Part shown: one piece after another, positions 34,800 through 46,179 of the stretch | How the letters are laid out: the number at the start of each line of letters is the position of its first letter | Numbering within the stretch: position 1 is the stretch's first letter | Source: Varanus komodoensis | Taxonomy: Eukaryota > Chordata > Lepidosauria > Squamata > Varanidae | Assembly: GCF_004798865.1 (NCBI RefSeq) | Contig: NW_025336347.1 | Span: forward strand, 20,521,430 to 20,585,429 | Length of the DNA stretch: 64,000 bases | Direction of reading: 5' to 3' | Position numbers and translations under genes: made by a program | The notes under the pieces: generated by a model | What the model saw: the letters and a program-made list of their open reading frames with translations, nothing else | What the model was told of the DNA's origin: nothing | Database searches by the model: none

Positions 34800-36460
34800 A
34801 ATTTTCATATTTAAAATGTCCCTGACAACCATCCTGTGGAAAAGTGGGATGGAATTGTTTAGATGAAATAGACAGTGTTATTTTAAAGGTATGTTTAGCC
34901 TGAGCTTTTGCAAATATGGTTGCCCTTTTTATTGCCAGTTATAGAAACCTAGCTGAAGCACCGGGCCAGGAAGGGAGGTCTGGATTTAGTAGTAGAACTC
35001 TTGGTGATTTGCAGCAGATTTGCAAGCATTACTGGTTCCCAATTACTTAGCTTTCACTAAAGAAAACTACTCGCTTCCCAACCTAAATGAAACTACTGCC
35101 AAAATAAAGAACACTCAAGATTAGTAGCAGTAGATTTGTATGTGGAAGGACTATAAATTCAATTCATTTTTGTAATCTATCTAATCACATTCCTGGATTC
35201 AGAATGCTTTGATTCTAAGTGAATGTCTTTTTTGCACCATACTCCAGGTGGTGGATCTCACAGTTCTACAAAGAAAGTAAAATAGATACACAAACCTGAA
35301 GTCTGTCCTACCCCTCCGTCTCTACCCTTTAGAGAGCTTGACTGCTACAGTAAGTAGGGAAACCTTTTCAGGAAGCAAAGACCATCACGTGGCAAAAATG
35401 CACCAGGCCATGCATAATAAGTATTCTCCAACAAAATGTTTTGCTTTGGATCACTATCCTTTTAAGAAACAGCAGTGGCATAAAGTACAAGATTACACAA
35501 GGAACTGTGGAAGAAACTACAAACATTGGGCCACAACGAGAGAGAAATGGGGGAAGAACAAGGGATAACAGATTGCACACCTGCACATGAAGCAGTTGCC
35601 CCGTCCCAACTACTGAATGATCGGCTGCGCTGGAACGCTCCCCCATGCGCAGAGGGGAAAAGTGACACTCATAGAAACTGCACCAAGAACAATATTTGTA
35701 ACAGGTAACTTAGTGGCAAGTGCCTGTAGTGAGGAGGATTTCAAGGCAGCTGTAGGCATTCATTCTTGTTTTTCTAGTGCATAATTAGAAAGGTGGAAAC
35801 ATCAACACTGTTCAGCAGCTGTGCCGGATTTTCTGGTGGCCACTATGCTGGGAACTGTCACTGTGGGGGCAGCAAACACAGCTTGGGCTCTTGTATGCAG
35901 GACACAGAAAGGTGCATGTGTGTGCAGACTTCTAACAGCTGGTCATCCCTGGGCTGCAAGATCTGAACTGAAGATGTTAAAAAATGCATCCAATCTTACA
36001 CTAATTATTCAAATCTGAGCAGGTCAATGCCCCATTGCTGCCCTCTCCCCACTGCCCCCACAATAAACAGTATGGTGAGTAGCTCAAGCTGAAGCTTTTC
36101 CCCAACTCATATAGTAAAGTATTTATAGAGATTTCCTATTTTGTATGTTCTTTAGGAGCTGGTTTAGAAACAATTCCTTCCCTCTGCTGATACAAGACTT
36201 CTTGGGGATGTTCTACTTCAGAATGTGTGTGAAAAATTGCATATCTGACTTGCCCTGCACACTGAAATTTCTTTGCACATTAATACTGAGCACACCAGAA
36301 AGGGTAGTCTAAAACTTATCTTCCTGAGATGCTAGCTCACCACATGAAGGTCCACATAAAGGACTTGTGCATTCAGTCATGAGAATTCCCACCCACAATC
36401 TGAAGTGCTACAGTCCTGTGAGGGTCTTACATTCTTTTTCCTGTACCAAATGAACTGGCT
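34800..36460. other. Unassigned intergenic DNA between ZNF-A and ZNF-B
   Basis: No gene or repeat family recognised. The stretch includes the likely 3' UTR side of ZNF-B; an ATTAAA on the minus strand at 36467-36472 is only 53 bases beyond the stop. Confidence 0.4.
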
Positions 36461-36524
36461 CTTACTTTTAATAAAACCAGATAATTAAAAACACGTTTCT
36501 AGTTTCTAGTCCATGCTAGAATGT

Positions 36525-37519
36525 TTATGATGGTTTTTCTTCCATGTGGATTTTCTGATGTTTAAAGAGACTGGTGGAGTTGCAAAAGCTTTTCGCACAC
36601 ACCGAGCATTTATATTTTCCCTCCCCCATGTGAGTTTTCTCATGGGCAGTGATGTTGGATCGCTGACTGAACCTTTTCCCGCAGTCCAGACACTCATAGG
36701 GTTTCTCCCCTGTGTGTGTTCTCTTGTGTATTATAAAGCTCTCTCTCCGATTGAAGCTTTTACCACAGTCGGAGCATTTATATGGCTTCTCTCCTGTGTG
36801 TATTCTTGCATGTTCCTTAAGGAGTGACCGATAATTAAAACTCTTCCCACAGATGGAGCATGCAAATGGCTTCTCTCCTGTGTGGGTTCTCTCATGTTCT
36901 ATAAGGTGTGATCTGCGACTGAAGTTCTTCCCACACTCTGAGCATGTGTGTGGCTTCTCCCCTGTGTGGATTCTGTGGTGCCTGGTAAGGTGCGATCTCC
37001 GACTGAATCTCTGCCCACACTCCGAACAATAGTATGGTTTCTCTCCCGTGTGGATCCTCTCATGGAGCAGATGCGCCGAGGCATGGTTGAAGATTTTCCC
37101 ACAATAGGAGCACCTGTATGGCTGCTTTCCCCCCCGAGCATTCAAGTTTTTAAGAGGATCAGTCCCCTGGCTGGAGCTTGTCTTACTGTCCACAGTCGCC
37201 TTTTTCCTCTTTCCCACCTCAAGCACCTCACACAAAGTGCTTCCATTTAAACTGTTCTCCCCTTTGCAAAGACAGCCTTTTTTCACAGTCGCCTGTAGGA
37301 AGCTGTCCTGGTGCCTCCCAGGTGGCTGCTGAGTTCCCAGTGTTTCTTCCCTCTCAGGAAGTTGGAAACACATTTTTCCAGCAGGCAGCTGATTTCCAGG
37401 CATCTCTCCCATCTCCGGAAATAGGAAGATGCCTCCTTTAGCCCTCTCCAGTGACATCCGCTTAAGCTCTCTTTGCTGTACAAGACTGTCCTCCTTGTTC
37501 GCACTCACTTGGTCATTTC
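36525..37519 (-). CDS. ZNF-B: SCAN zinc-finger protein, last exon with 7 fingers
   Basis: Last coding exon of a SCAN-C2H2 gene, predicted to form SCAN-mediated dimers and bind DNA in the nucleus. The tandem acceptor CTAGCAG allows starts at 37522 or 37519. Both keep frame and differ by one alanine. With the exons at 39867-39088 and 38863-38752, the open frame is 780+112+995 = 1887 bases, or 628 residues and a stop. Residues 298-430 form a linker. Seven C2H2 fingers follow from about 432 to the end, joined by TGEKP linkers except the last, which is MGEGKYKC. The first finger has a duplicated alanine helix ([13 protein letters not shown]). No KRAB box was found between the SCAN and finger exons. 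Confidence 0.9.
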
Positions 37520-37724
37520 CTGCTAGAATAAACAATCGCAAAGTGAATATGCTTGGAGGCCTTGTAAGCGAGTGCATACTTTGGAAGCAGAAGGACCCAC
37601 ATTTAGTTTCAAGATTCTCCAGGTAAAAGGATCTTGGGGAACTGGGCCAGGGCCTAGGAAGGCCTCCATCTAATAGCCCACAGAGCCATTGTCAGCCAGA
37701 CTAACCACCTGGTATTCTGCAGCT

Positions 37725-37815
37725 GTTTTTGATTACAGCTCCCTTATTTCCAAATACTGGCCATGCTGGCTTGGATTTTTGGGAGTTGTCATCCACAGCA
37801 TCAGGTGGGGCGGGC
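37725..37815. repeat. Palindromic 'ACTACAACTCCCATCA' family repeat, diverged
   Basis: GATTACAGCTCCCTTATTTC on one side and TTTTGGGAGTTGTCATCCAC on the other are weak inverted copies around GCCATGCTGGCTTGG. It lies just upstream of the ZNF-B finger exon. Confidence 0.45.
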
Positions 37816-38751
37816 ACCAGGTTGTCTAGCTCTGGACTAGACCATGCTGGGATAGATGACCATGATGGAATAGATGACTCAAAACAGCAGCAGCTTAATA
37901 TGATGGATGATTATATATCACATGCTGGGATGAAAAGCAATGTCTTAACTGGGGACTATTTATTATATTTACACCCCACCTTTCTTCTGCTATGGAATTC
38001 AGGGTGGCCACATGGGCTTCCCAGCTGGCCTTCTTGCCAAGCACTGACCAGCTCCAGCCCTGCCTGACCTCTGCAACTTACCTTCAAGATCCTGCTCTGG
38101 GAGGGAACTCACACACGAGAGATCCAGCTCCGGCCCCTCCCTCAGCTGCCCCCATCAGTGGCCGTTCTAGCAGGCTGCAGCAGAGGGAGATGAGGTGGCA
38201 CACAGGGCAATCCCTCCAGTAGGATTCCGCTCCCGTCGAAGGAGCACAGAATACCAGACTCCCCCAAAGCCGAAATTATCCAGTCGTCATTTAAAACTTC
38301 ACTTTTACGACCAATGACATGCCAATTAAAATCCTCCCTTCTGGAGAATGAGGAGAGCGTATGCTGCCAGGCTGTACCATCAGGATGTACCATTTTGGCA
38401 TTGGACCCAAGCATCTTTGGGCTTGTGAATGTGGCCCAGGAGAGCAACGGAGCACAGTGATACCCACTGATCATGAAGCGGCCACGGCACAGATAGGCAG
38501 CACAAGCAATTCTTGGCAGGCTGCACTGGGAGGGTCCAAGGAGCCAGAGGGTGAGTGACCCGCCATTTTCATACAGGGTCTATACGGCAGACGCCCACGC
38601 CAACATGGTCATGGTCGGCAACGCTGCAAGTTGCAGTTCAAAACATCTGAAACCCACTTTAGGTTCACGCCGACATAGAATTCCATCTTATTTGCCCATT
38701 AAACTGCCCACCCCCAGCTCAAGAACTGGGGGACCCACAATAAATCCTTAC

Positions 38752-38863
38752 CCAGCAAGCTTGCTATCCTTTCGCCCTCCTGCATGGCCACCATGTACAG
38801 CTGCATCTTCAAAGGGTCTGCCTTAGAGTAATTAGTAGCCACTTTTTCAACTGGCCTTGGCAC
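38752..38863 (-). CDS. ZNF-B middle exon (post-SCAN linker)
   Basis: A 112-base exon with acceptor AATTCAG before 38863 and donor GTAAGG from 38751. It encodes VPRPVEKVATNYSKADPLKM and then QLYMVAMQEGERIASLLG, residues 261-298. It enters in phase 0 after the SCAN exon and leaves in phase 1, which fits the finger exon exactly. No known domain; the sequence is polar with a methionine-rich helix-like patch. Confidence 0.8.
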
Positions 38864-39087
38864 CTGAATTAGAAGTAAGGACACGGTTAGATCACAGCGA
38901 GAGGCTTGAGAAGGGCAACCAGAGAGGGCAGGAAATGAGCCTGGCGTCCTATCCCAACTTGGGTTATTCATCTAGGAGAGCAGAGAAACAATATCCCAAA
39001 ACAGACATTCATGAACAGTCCCCCATCCACAGTCCTACATTTTAATTGGGTTTCCCAGGCTTAAATCAACAAGCTGGCACCACTCAC

Positions 39088-39867
39088 CTGCTGGTCCCAC
39101 CTCTCCCTCTCTTGCAGCCTCCATAAGAACACCTCTGCCAAGGCCACAGCCTGAGTGCAGGTCTCTGGTCCATGCTTCCTGACCCAGATCTGCATTTCCT
39201 GGGGCAATACAGCCAGGAACTGCTCCAGGATCAGCAGCTCCAGGATTCGCTCCTTGGTGTGTTTCTCTGGCTGCAGCCATTGATAACAAAGCTCCTGGAG
39301 CTGGCTGCAAACCTCATGGGGACCCTCAGCCTCGAGGTAGCAGAACTGCCGGAACCGCAGCCGCCATATTTCCAGACTCACAGTGTCCTCCTCCTCCACC
39401 AGCTCTTGCTTCTTCACTCGGAGCCCAGGGGGGCCTGAGCTCTGATAGGCCTGGGTGGCTTTGCCGTTGAGGCCTGGCAGGCTTCGGGTCATCCTCACTT
39501 CTCTAGGCCAGTGGATGGCATTAGCTATTCTCCTGAAAGAAGCCTGAAGGGTTTGGGGATGGTCCCATCGGGTTGGCAGCAGTGGCTTCCTGCGGGACTT
39601 GGCGGTCTTCTGGGAAACTGGCTGCTGCAATTTCTGGTGATCTTGCAGATTTTCCTCAGCCATCTGGCTAGTCTCTTGCTGAGTTGTCTCACAGGGTGCC
39701 AGTCGAGGCTTGTGTGTGGCCACCTCATCTGGTATCAGTTTCTCCCCTTGTGGACCTCTCTCACCTGAAACCTCTTCACTGGCCCCAACCTGAGCTGCTG
39801 GATGATCTCCCCTACTCTCTTTCAATCTCTCTTGTGCTTGGGGCCTTGCTGCATCCTGCCACTCCAT
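39088..39867 (-). CDS. ZNF-B first coding exon with SCAN domain
   Basis: This exon encodes residues 1-260. The ATG at 39867 (AAAATGG) is chosen because the family usually starts ME(E/W)QD-; the acceptor TTTTTGCAG before 39893 leaves a short 5' UTR. The SCAN dimerisation domain spans about residues 165-255: [56 protein letters not shown] and so on. Just before it, residues 110-145 ([20 protein letters not shown] and [11 protein letters not shown]) look like the part of a retrotransposon capsid that precedes the SCAN-like half. This agrees with the accepted origin of SCAN from a Gypsy-type Gag. The donor GTGAGT begins at 39087, phase 0. Confidence 0.92.
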
Positions 39868-40129
39868 TTTTATTCCCCTCCGCACTCCTGAAGCTGCAAA
39901 AAGAATCCTATTTTAGTAAGTGCAAAGAAACATACATTACACAATAGCCACCAACCAGGCTTTTGAAAGAAATAGGATTCCTCAGAATCTGCCCAGGGAC
40001 TGCCACAACAGCACACAGAGGCTTTGGAAAGGTGTAGAAATGATCCAATATTTCACGAGTCAAAGTGCATTCACACATAAATATTGTGAATACTTTTAGT
40101 CATCTCGAAAGAACACAACAGACCAAACT

Positions 40130-40310
40130 GGGAATCAAATCCCCACTCAGGCATGAAGCTGAAGGGTGGTCTTGGGCCAGTCACTGTCTCTCAGGCCAAA
40201 CCTGTCTCACAGGGTAGCTGTGAGAATAAAATGGGGAAAGGAGGTATAAAGTGTGCTGCCATGAGCTCTTTGGAGGAAAGGCGAGGTATACATTCAAATA
40301 AATAATACAA
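40130..40310 (+). repeat. tRNA-derived SINE (MIR/CORE-like), 3' part
   Basis: GGGAATCAAATCCCCACTCA is the B-box region. GGGCCAGTCACTGTCTCTCA, CTCACAGGGTAGCTGTGAGA and a tail with CAAATAAATAAT follow. The head is missing. Confidence 0.75.
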
Positions 40311-40819
40311 AGGTGAGAAAGCATCTGCAGAAGTTGAGATAACCAAGTGAGAATCTGATAGAAGTGTGAAGAATAACGATGTACTGTGAAAGTTTTGCTG
40401 TTTAACGTAATTTACACTAAGCAGCACCCAGCGAAATGCAGAGCCAACGTGGCACAGTGGACATGGTCTTGGACTAGGAGACCCCACGGATGAAATCCAC
40501 GGCCAGCAGATGACACCACACTGAGGGACCATGAGGAACTCCAAAGGGAACTGAGAGAACGGGCACAGAAGGGCAATGTCATTCAGTGTAGGCAAGCGTA
40601 AAGAAATGCAAGTTGGGACAAAAATAGATAAATAACCTCCAACCTCAATCATGATTTGATGGGAGCTGAGCTAACAATGACCATGAAAAAGGTCACGTGG
40701 ACAGCTTGATGAAAATGTTGAGCCAGTGTGCCATTGCTGCTAAAAAGGCAAACTCCATGATTAACATAATTAGAAGAGGAACTGAAAATACAACTGTCAG
40801 GATCAGACAGCTCTTTGTA

Positions 40820-40960
40820 GGTCCACATATTATTTACAGGGTGGCCTTGGTCAAATTACTATCTCTTGGTTTTACCTGTACTGTTTGAGGATTAAATGGG
40901 ATAAACCAGAATATTCTCCTTGGAGGACAGGTGGGATGCAAACATGAAAAACAAGGATTA
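40820..40960 (+). repeat. SINE fragment of the same family, diverged
   Basis: GTGGCCTTGGTCAAATTACT, then ACTGTTTGAGGATTAAATGG and GGAGGACAGGTGGGATGCAA, follow the SINE body. Confidence 0.5.
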
Positions 40961-42229
40961 GAAAGACAAGGCACACAGAAAAGAGGCTGGGTGCATTTTA
41001 ACCTAGTCAATAAGACTGTGAGCAGAGTTTCGTGAGGCTTTCAGATCTTTGACAAATGAAAAAAAGGGAAACAAAAATTCACCCTGTATGTTGAGAAGAT
41101 GCAATAATTTATGTATCTAAACCCTAAATGATGATAAGGTAGGGAGAGGCTTAAAAAAAACCACTGTGATCATATTTGGCCCACAGCCTCACAAGGTTAA
41201 TTTGTGTATTTATAAATACTCCTGAACTTGTAGTAGGGTTCTTTCCTGATCAGGAATAGCACAAATAGTGTCTTGAGGAACTACAATACATCCCGTGTCC
41301 CCTATCTGACAAAATCTTTTCTAGCAGATGGCAGCCTGCACCTTACTTTGTTAAGTTCTCTGCATGCGGTCAGTTCAGACTTTGGCAAGTGCAATCTGTC
41401 CCTTGCCTGGCCGCCTGCCGAATGGGAAAGGAGAAAGAGAAACAGGGGTGATAGTGGCAGAAATGGGGTGACCCACCACTTTTGATCCCAGCTTACTGCT
41501 TGCATACAATTACCCATGAGGAATGTAGCTCTCACTTGAAAAAAAGGGTGCAAATCTTGTTATAAAGGCAAAATAATATTGATTTGGCCTTTTTTTAAAA
41601 AGTAGATTTTGAACCAAGAATATTTCTCAGCAATAACAGTCTACCTGAAAGATGATTTGGAGATGCTTGGTAGTGCTTGAGAAACTCATCACTCAGTGAA
41701 CTGCCTCTGTGGATAACTCTCACAGGTACAAGAGAGATTTTCAAACTGCAGCTCATAGTCTGCAGTGTCTCTCTCATTACAAAAAAGGGCTAAAATTGCA
41801 GGTTTGTTGCCCAAACAACTTACTGGTGCTGCAGAATATTGTAGTGGTTACATTCAGCATGTTTAAAGCTAAATTTAACTCTTGGCACTCCAAAGAGGCT
41901 ACACAGCACCATGAAGCTAAATTTGGCCATCCTAGTATTCACTACAAATTCCATGTTGGTTGTGAATTATGATGATGATGATTTTAATTGGAGGACATGT
42001 TGCTCACCCCTGCTCCAGGGAAAACTACTGTGGTTGAAGAGAAGTCATGAAATATGGAAACTCTGTCTATGATTGTGTATCTGTAAGGGCTGTTTAATTC
42101 ATACAACCCAGTCAGCACTTGAATGTTGCAGCGATCTGAATGGAGAAGGCATCCCTGTGGCAATGCAAGTTTTCTGGGAAAGTGTATGGAATTATCTTTC
42201 ATGTGGAGGTTTTGAAAAACACCCAGTGG

Positions 42230-42330
42230 GGCATGTTTTGGACCACAACTCCCATCACCCATTGAATAACAGTGACAACACTAGCTGGAGATGATGGGAA
42301 TTGTAGTCCAAGACATCTGGAATTTGTTGG
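42230..42330. repeat. Palindromic 'ACTACAACTCCCATCA' family repeat
   Basis: TTTTGGACCACAACTCCCATC at the left and GATGGGAATTGTAGTCCAAG at the right form a near-perfect inverted pair. It ends with the ATCTGGAA-GTTGGG-AAGCT tail shared with copies at 47935 and 61975-62185. Confidence 0.7.
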
Positions 42331-43384
42331 GTTGGGACAAGCTGCACTAGATTCTTCATGGCAGGCTGCATCTTCAAACTCCACTACAATTTTCCAGTGA
42401 GAAGACCCACTACTGCAAACCGTGAAAGGTGGTGATATGGAGAAGACAGGATGGCAGGGACAAGGCAAAAGGAAGGCTTTGTGTGGGGAAACAGCTAGCA
42501 TTATAGTCAGATATGAATGTGGTTGGATTAAAGGATGTGAAAGAAACAGTATGAATGGAAGAGCTAGCTCAGGAGTCCAGCAGCAGATCAGACCAGGGGC
42601 ACCAATCTGCCCTCAGCCTGAAACATCTTTGTTCTTTCTAGTATTAGTCTAGATGTATGCCTCCATTCTCATTTGGGGTTGGGTTTTTAAACATCAGAAA
42701 GTTCTTCCTCATCAAATGAAAGAAAAAGGATCTTCCTTTTAGTCCTCATAACTGAAAAAATGCCTCAAATCCTAACCCTACTTTAGAACAAAAGAAAGCT
42801 CATAAAATATTGATGATTTATAATTGACCTGAAGTTATTGGACAATGTATTGTTTCAGAGAACTGTAATTATCTTTTTTGTGAGCTTCAGCAAAGTACTG
42901 ACTGATGCAAAGATAGAAATTTTTGTCTTTTTTAGGAATTTGCAGGTTATGAAGGTATATGTTATATTTGTGTAAGATCCCCTGGTATTCTTATCTTTCT
43001 TTTACATTTTTATTTTAAGAAAACAATTTAAAATTTTTTAAATGCCTCAAATCCAATTTCAATTTTAATTGTGGGAGCTGCTTCATTATAAGTGGCACAG
43101 TGAATCCAGACAAGCTATCACTATCACAGTTCTAAATTCAGTCTATGAAGGAAAGCCCTTATCTAAGTACTAAAGTACATCCTTCATCGATGTAGGGTCC
43201 ACCTTGTATCTTTAATTAAAAGGGTCTAACAGAGCTGTACTGAAAGCCTGGGAAAGCTGCTGCCACTCGAGAACATACAATATTGGTACAAACAGAAAAA
43301 TGGGCACAAGCCTGCTCTGTCTAACCTAAATTGGCTCCAAATGGATCGTAATTCTACATCCTGCTCCCAAGGCGAACCTAGAAC

Positions 43385-43505
43385 TCAGGGCCAGAACACA
43401 TGCTTTGCCTACATTAGATCCCAGGTTTAGTCCTGGCATCTCCAGCTGAAAGGCTTCAGGCAGCAGGTGATGGAAAAGCCGGGAGAGGGCTGCTAGTGGT
43501 CAGAG
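43385..43505 (+). repeat. tRNA-derived SINE, second family
   Basis: CACATGCTTTGCCTACATTA, a B-box-like CAGGTTTAGTCCTGGCATCT, then CCAGCTGAAAGGCTTCAGGC and AGCAGGTGATGG match the forward strand of the family at 27505-27645. Confidence 0.75.
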
Positions 43506-43960
43506 CAGATCAGGCGGATGAGATGATCCAGGGGTCTGTCCTGGCGCAAGAACGCTGAACAGGCCGGCACACGAAGGGATGCTTCCTGCGGGTCCAGTGT
43601 GCGCCCTGAGGTGCCTTTTTCTGCTTCCTGCCTTGATCACCTCGCTGCGTCCCTCCCCGATCCGGACGGAACCGGAGACGGGATGTTGCCAGGGTCTGAT
43701 GCACAGAACTCTGACTCTGGGCTGGCGCCTATCGCGGCCAGGGCTCCTGGCAGCCTTTGGCCTCCTCCAGTTTTCCTCTGCCTCCGACGCAGACCTGGAC
43801 CGCTTGCAAGGCGTCTCTGCAATCACAGCTCTGCCGTTGCCATCGGCATCGCCTTTTGTTTTTGCCAGAAAATGCGGGATAATATTTCCAGAAGGTAATT
43901 TCTCACTGGAACAGAGGGGTGCGGAACGGGAATAGGGCAGGACAGGAAGATGACCTGACC
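43505..43960. promoter_or_regulatory. CpG-rich segment, candidate ZNF-B promoter
   Basis: GC- and CpG-enriched segment 3.6 kb upstream of the ZNF-B SCAN exon in its transcriptional direction. A minus-strand donor, GCGAG|GTGATC, lies near 43640, and a plus-strand donor, CCAGAAG|GTAATT, near 43893. Open frames on both strands have no recognisable product. Assignment to ZNF-B is by position only. Confidence 0.45.
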
Positions 43961-44099
43961 ATATCCTTCCCAGTCCCCCCATTTCCGTGGTCGCGTCTAG
44001 GAATAAGATTTCTGTAGATTTAACCCATGGATGCCTTCCAGGAGAGCAGCTGGAGGAAACCGTGGGAGAAGTCACGTGAGCCTAGGTTAGCTCTCTCCA

Positions 44100-44215
44100 A
44101 CCGGGTTCCCTGGACGCATTGGACTACAACCTCCATCATCCCCGCCAAACGTGGCTACTCGTATTATGGGAGTTGTAATACATACACATCTGGCACGACA
44201 CCAAATTGGGGATGG
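44100..44215. repeat. Palindromic 'ACTACAACTCCCATCA' family repeat
   Basis: TTGGACTACAACCTCCATCA and ATTATGGGAGTTGTAATACA are inverted copies, followed by CATCTGGCACGACACCAAAT and a GGGGATGGCTG tail. Confidence 0.65.
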
Positions 44216-44219
44216 CTGA

Positions 44220-46175
44220 CCCAGGAAATAGCAGGGTAGAATATCTCGCCATGTTGCAGCCCCCTGAGAGCAGGATTTCTCACTCAGTATCGAGCAGCTG
44301 TTGCCTTATTCTTGAGTATTCCGGGATTCTGCAATAATTCTGTACAGATATTTTATGATTTTACTGTTTTTTAAACAAACATTATAAGCATTTCATGTTT
44401 GTAAACCGAATACACTTTTGTATTACACAAACATTACACTCTAATGCATGTTGCATCTGTCCCTGATCATGACAAAAATCACAGATCAAACAGTACAAAC
44501 TGGTGCCACAGTACACAAAAATCCTGGATTTGAAGCTTAGAGTCTCAGGATTTTCCCCTGCAGACTGTGTAAACACTCTCACCTGTAACAAGAAAGAGGA
44601 GTGTTTCATGGAGCCTCAAAGAGGTACTGCCTTGTCTGCCTGTGCAAATATGAAGGTTAGCCAGGGATGAAATTACCCAGACTAGTTTACTGTCAAACAT
44701 TTCTGAAGAACTTTGATTATGGCTGGGATAGAGGAATGTTTTTGTGTGTTTAGATTTCAAAGTGGGCTGCCCTGGAAAAGAACTGCGTACGAGAGGCTGG
44801 TATTATCCTTTGCCAAATTTGATGAGTTCCCCAGCAACTGGAGGGGATAAGCTTGCTCTGTGGCGTTTTGCTTTCTTCTGCTTTGCTGCTCCTGCTTCAT
44901 AGACCTTCACCCTTCGCCCACTAGTGAGCTCATTGCATCCCGGTTCCTACAAAGAACTCTTGATTCTTCCCCTACCGAGGCATCCAAGACATGGTGCCAG
45001 AGATGCTCAGCCCGGCTGCACTTGCCAGCACGTGCCCCTCATACGGCTTTAGCCTTCCCCAGCCTGAGTTGCTCATGGCAGCTGCAGCTCACCATGCTGG
45101 GGAGGCTGATACGGGTTGCCTACCCTTTCATCTTGTTTATGTATTGCAGTCCCAAAGACACAATTGCCACAAAAATGCTACGTGGCTCTAAAACTCAATT
45201 TTCACAATAAGCAACCCACTTACAATAGTCCCCCCTCCACACACACCTCACTGCTATCCAAGAAAGCACAGCTTTACTAACAAATGCATTGTTTTATTGT
45301 CTTATGACAGACACCAGACCCAAGACCATTCTCCATCTCCCCCTAACATGACATGCCAAGGGATCTTTGTTGTCTTTAGTTATGGCAAACAGCGAGGCCA
45401 CACAATTCTGGAAGCCATTTCTCACTGGATGCCCTTTTGCTCTTTCTGCTATCCAGCCAGCCAGGGCCCACAGAGCCATGCTTCCAATCCAGAGGACCCT
45501 AACAGATGTTGTGAATCAACTTTGCATCCTAATCCCTCCCCCACAACAAGAACTGGCAGATGCTCAAACAAGTTCAAAGGTGCCACAGCACTTTCTGTCT
45601 GAAAGCTTAAGGATAAATGCCTCTTCATGGGAATAAGTTGTAGGACTTCTGTAGTCTATTGGAGGCTTGAGGGCTTCCCCAGAGCAGGAGAATCTTCGGC
45701 ATTGTGTATGATGTTTGAATACTGGCTGCAATTCCCCTGACCATTTGAGCGGAGAGGGGTTCCTCACACAGGATTGTCTCTGGTTAGAAAGACAAGATCA
45801 GTTACCACAGGATGTGGGCTTCCAGTCTGTAGAAATTCTCTGATGTGTAGTGAGCAGAACAGGCTGCCCGGAGGCCTTCCCACAGGAAGTGGCTCCAATC
45901 ACTTGGAAGCACTAGTGGGTGATGAGGCACAAGTCTGCAGTGTGTATCTACCCACCTCGCTCAGCACAGGCACTCACCCCGAGCAGTGAATGGCATTTTT
46001 TGCAACTCACTGAGGAACAGGTGATCAGGAACCTCTGGGAGAGAGAAGAAGCCCCACACATGTTGACTGCAGGTATTCCAAAGCACCGACAAGGTAAAAT
46101 AAGACACCCACTTAGAAATTCATTAGCTGCAGCTAGACTCTCAGGCAGGTAACAGTTACCAGCTGTGAAGATGAG
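44220..46175. other. Unassigned DNA; likely holds ZNF-C 3' UTR
   Basis: No gene recognised in 44220-45290. An AATAAA on the minus strand at 45293-45298 is a candidate ZNF-C poly(A) signal 0.9 kb beyond its stop. Confidence 0.4.
45293..45298 (-). terminator. Candidate poly(A) signal of ZNF-C
   Basis: Canonical AATAAA on the minus strand downstream of the ZNF-C stop codon; supported by position only. Confidence 0.35.
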
Positions 46176-46179
46176 AAAT

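Larger units (their letters stand above)
39900..43380. other. Upstream intron/intergenic DNA of ZNF-B
   Basis: Besides the repeats listed separately at 40130, 40820 and 42230, nothing recognisable. A SINE-head-like fragment lies at about 40440-40505. Confidence 0.45.

Noticed and set aside
38090-38170. Possible extra ZNF-B exon ending GAAG|GTAAGT on the minus strand
   Set aside because: No acceptor gives the phase needed between exon 2 and the finger exon without a stop, while direct joining of those exons is in frame.
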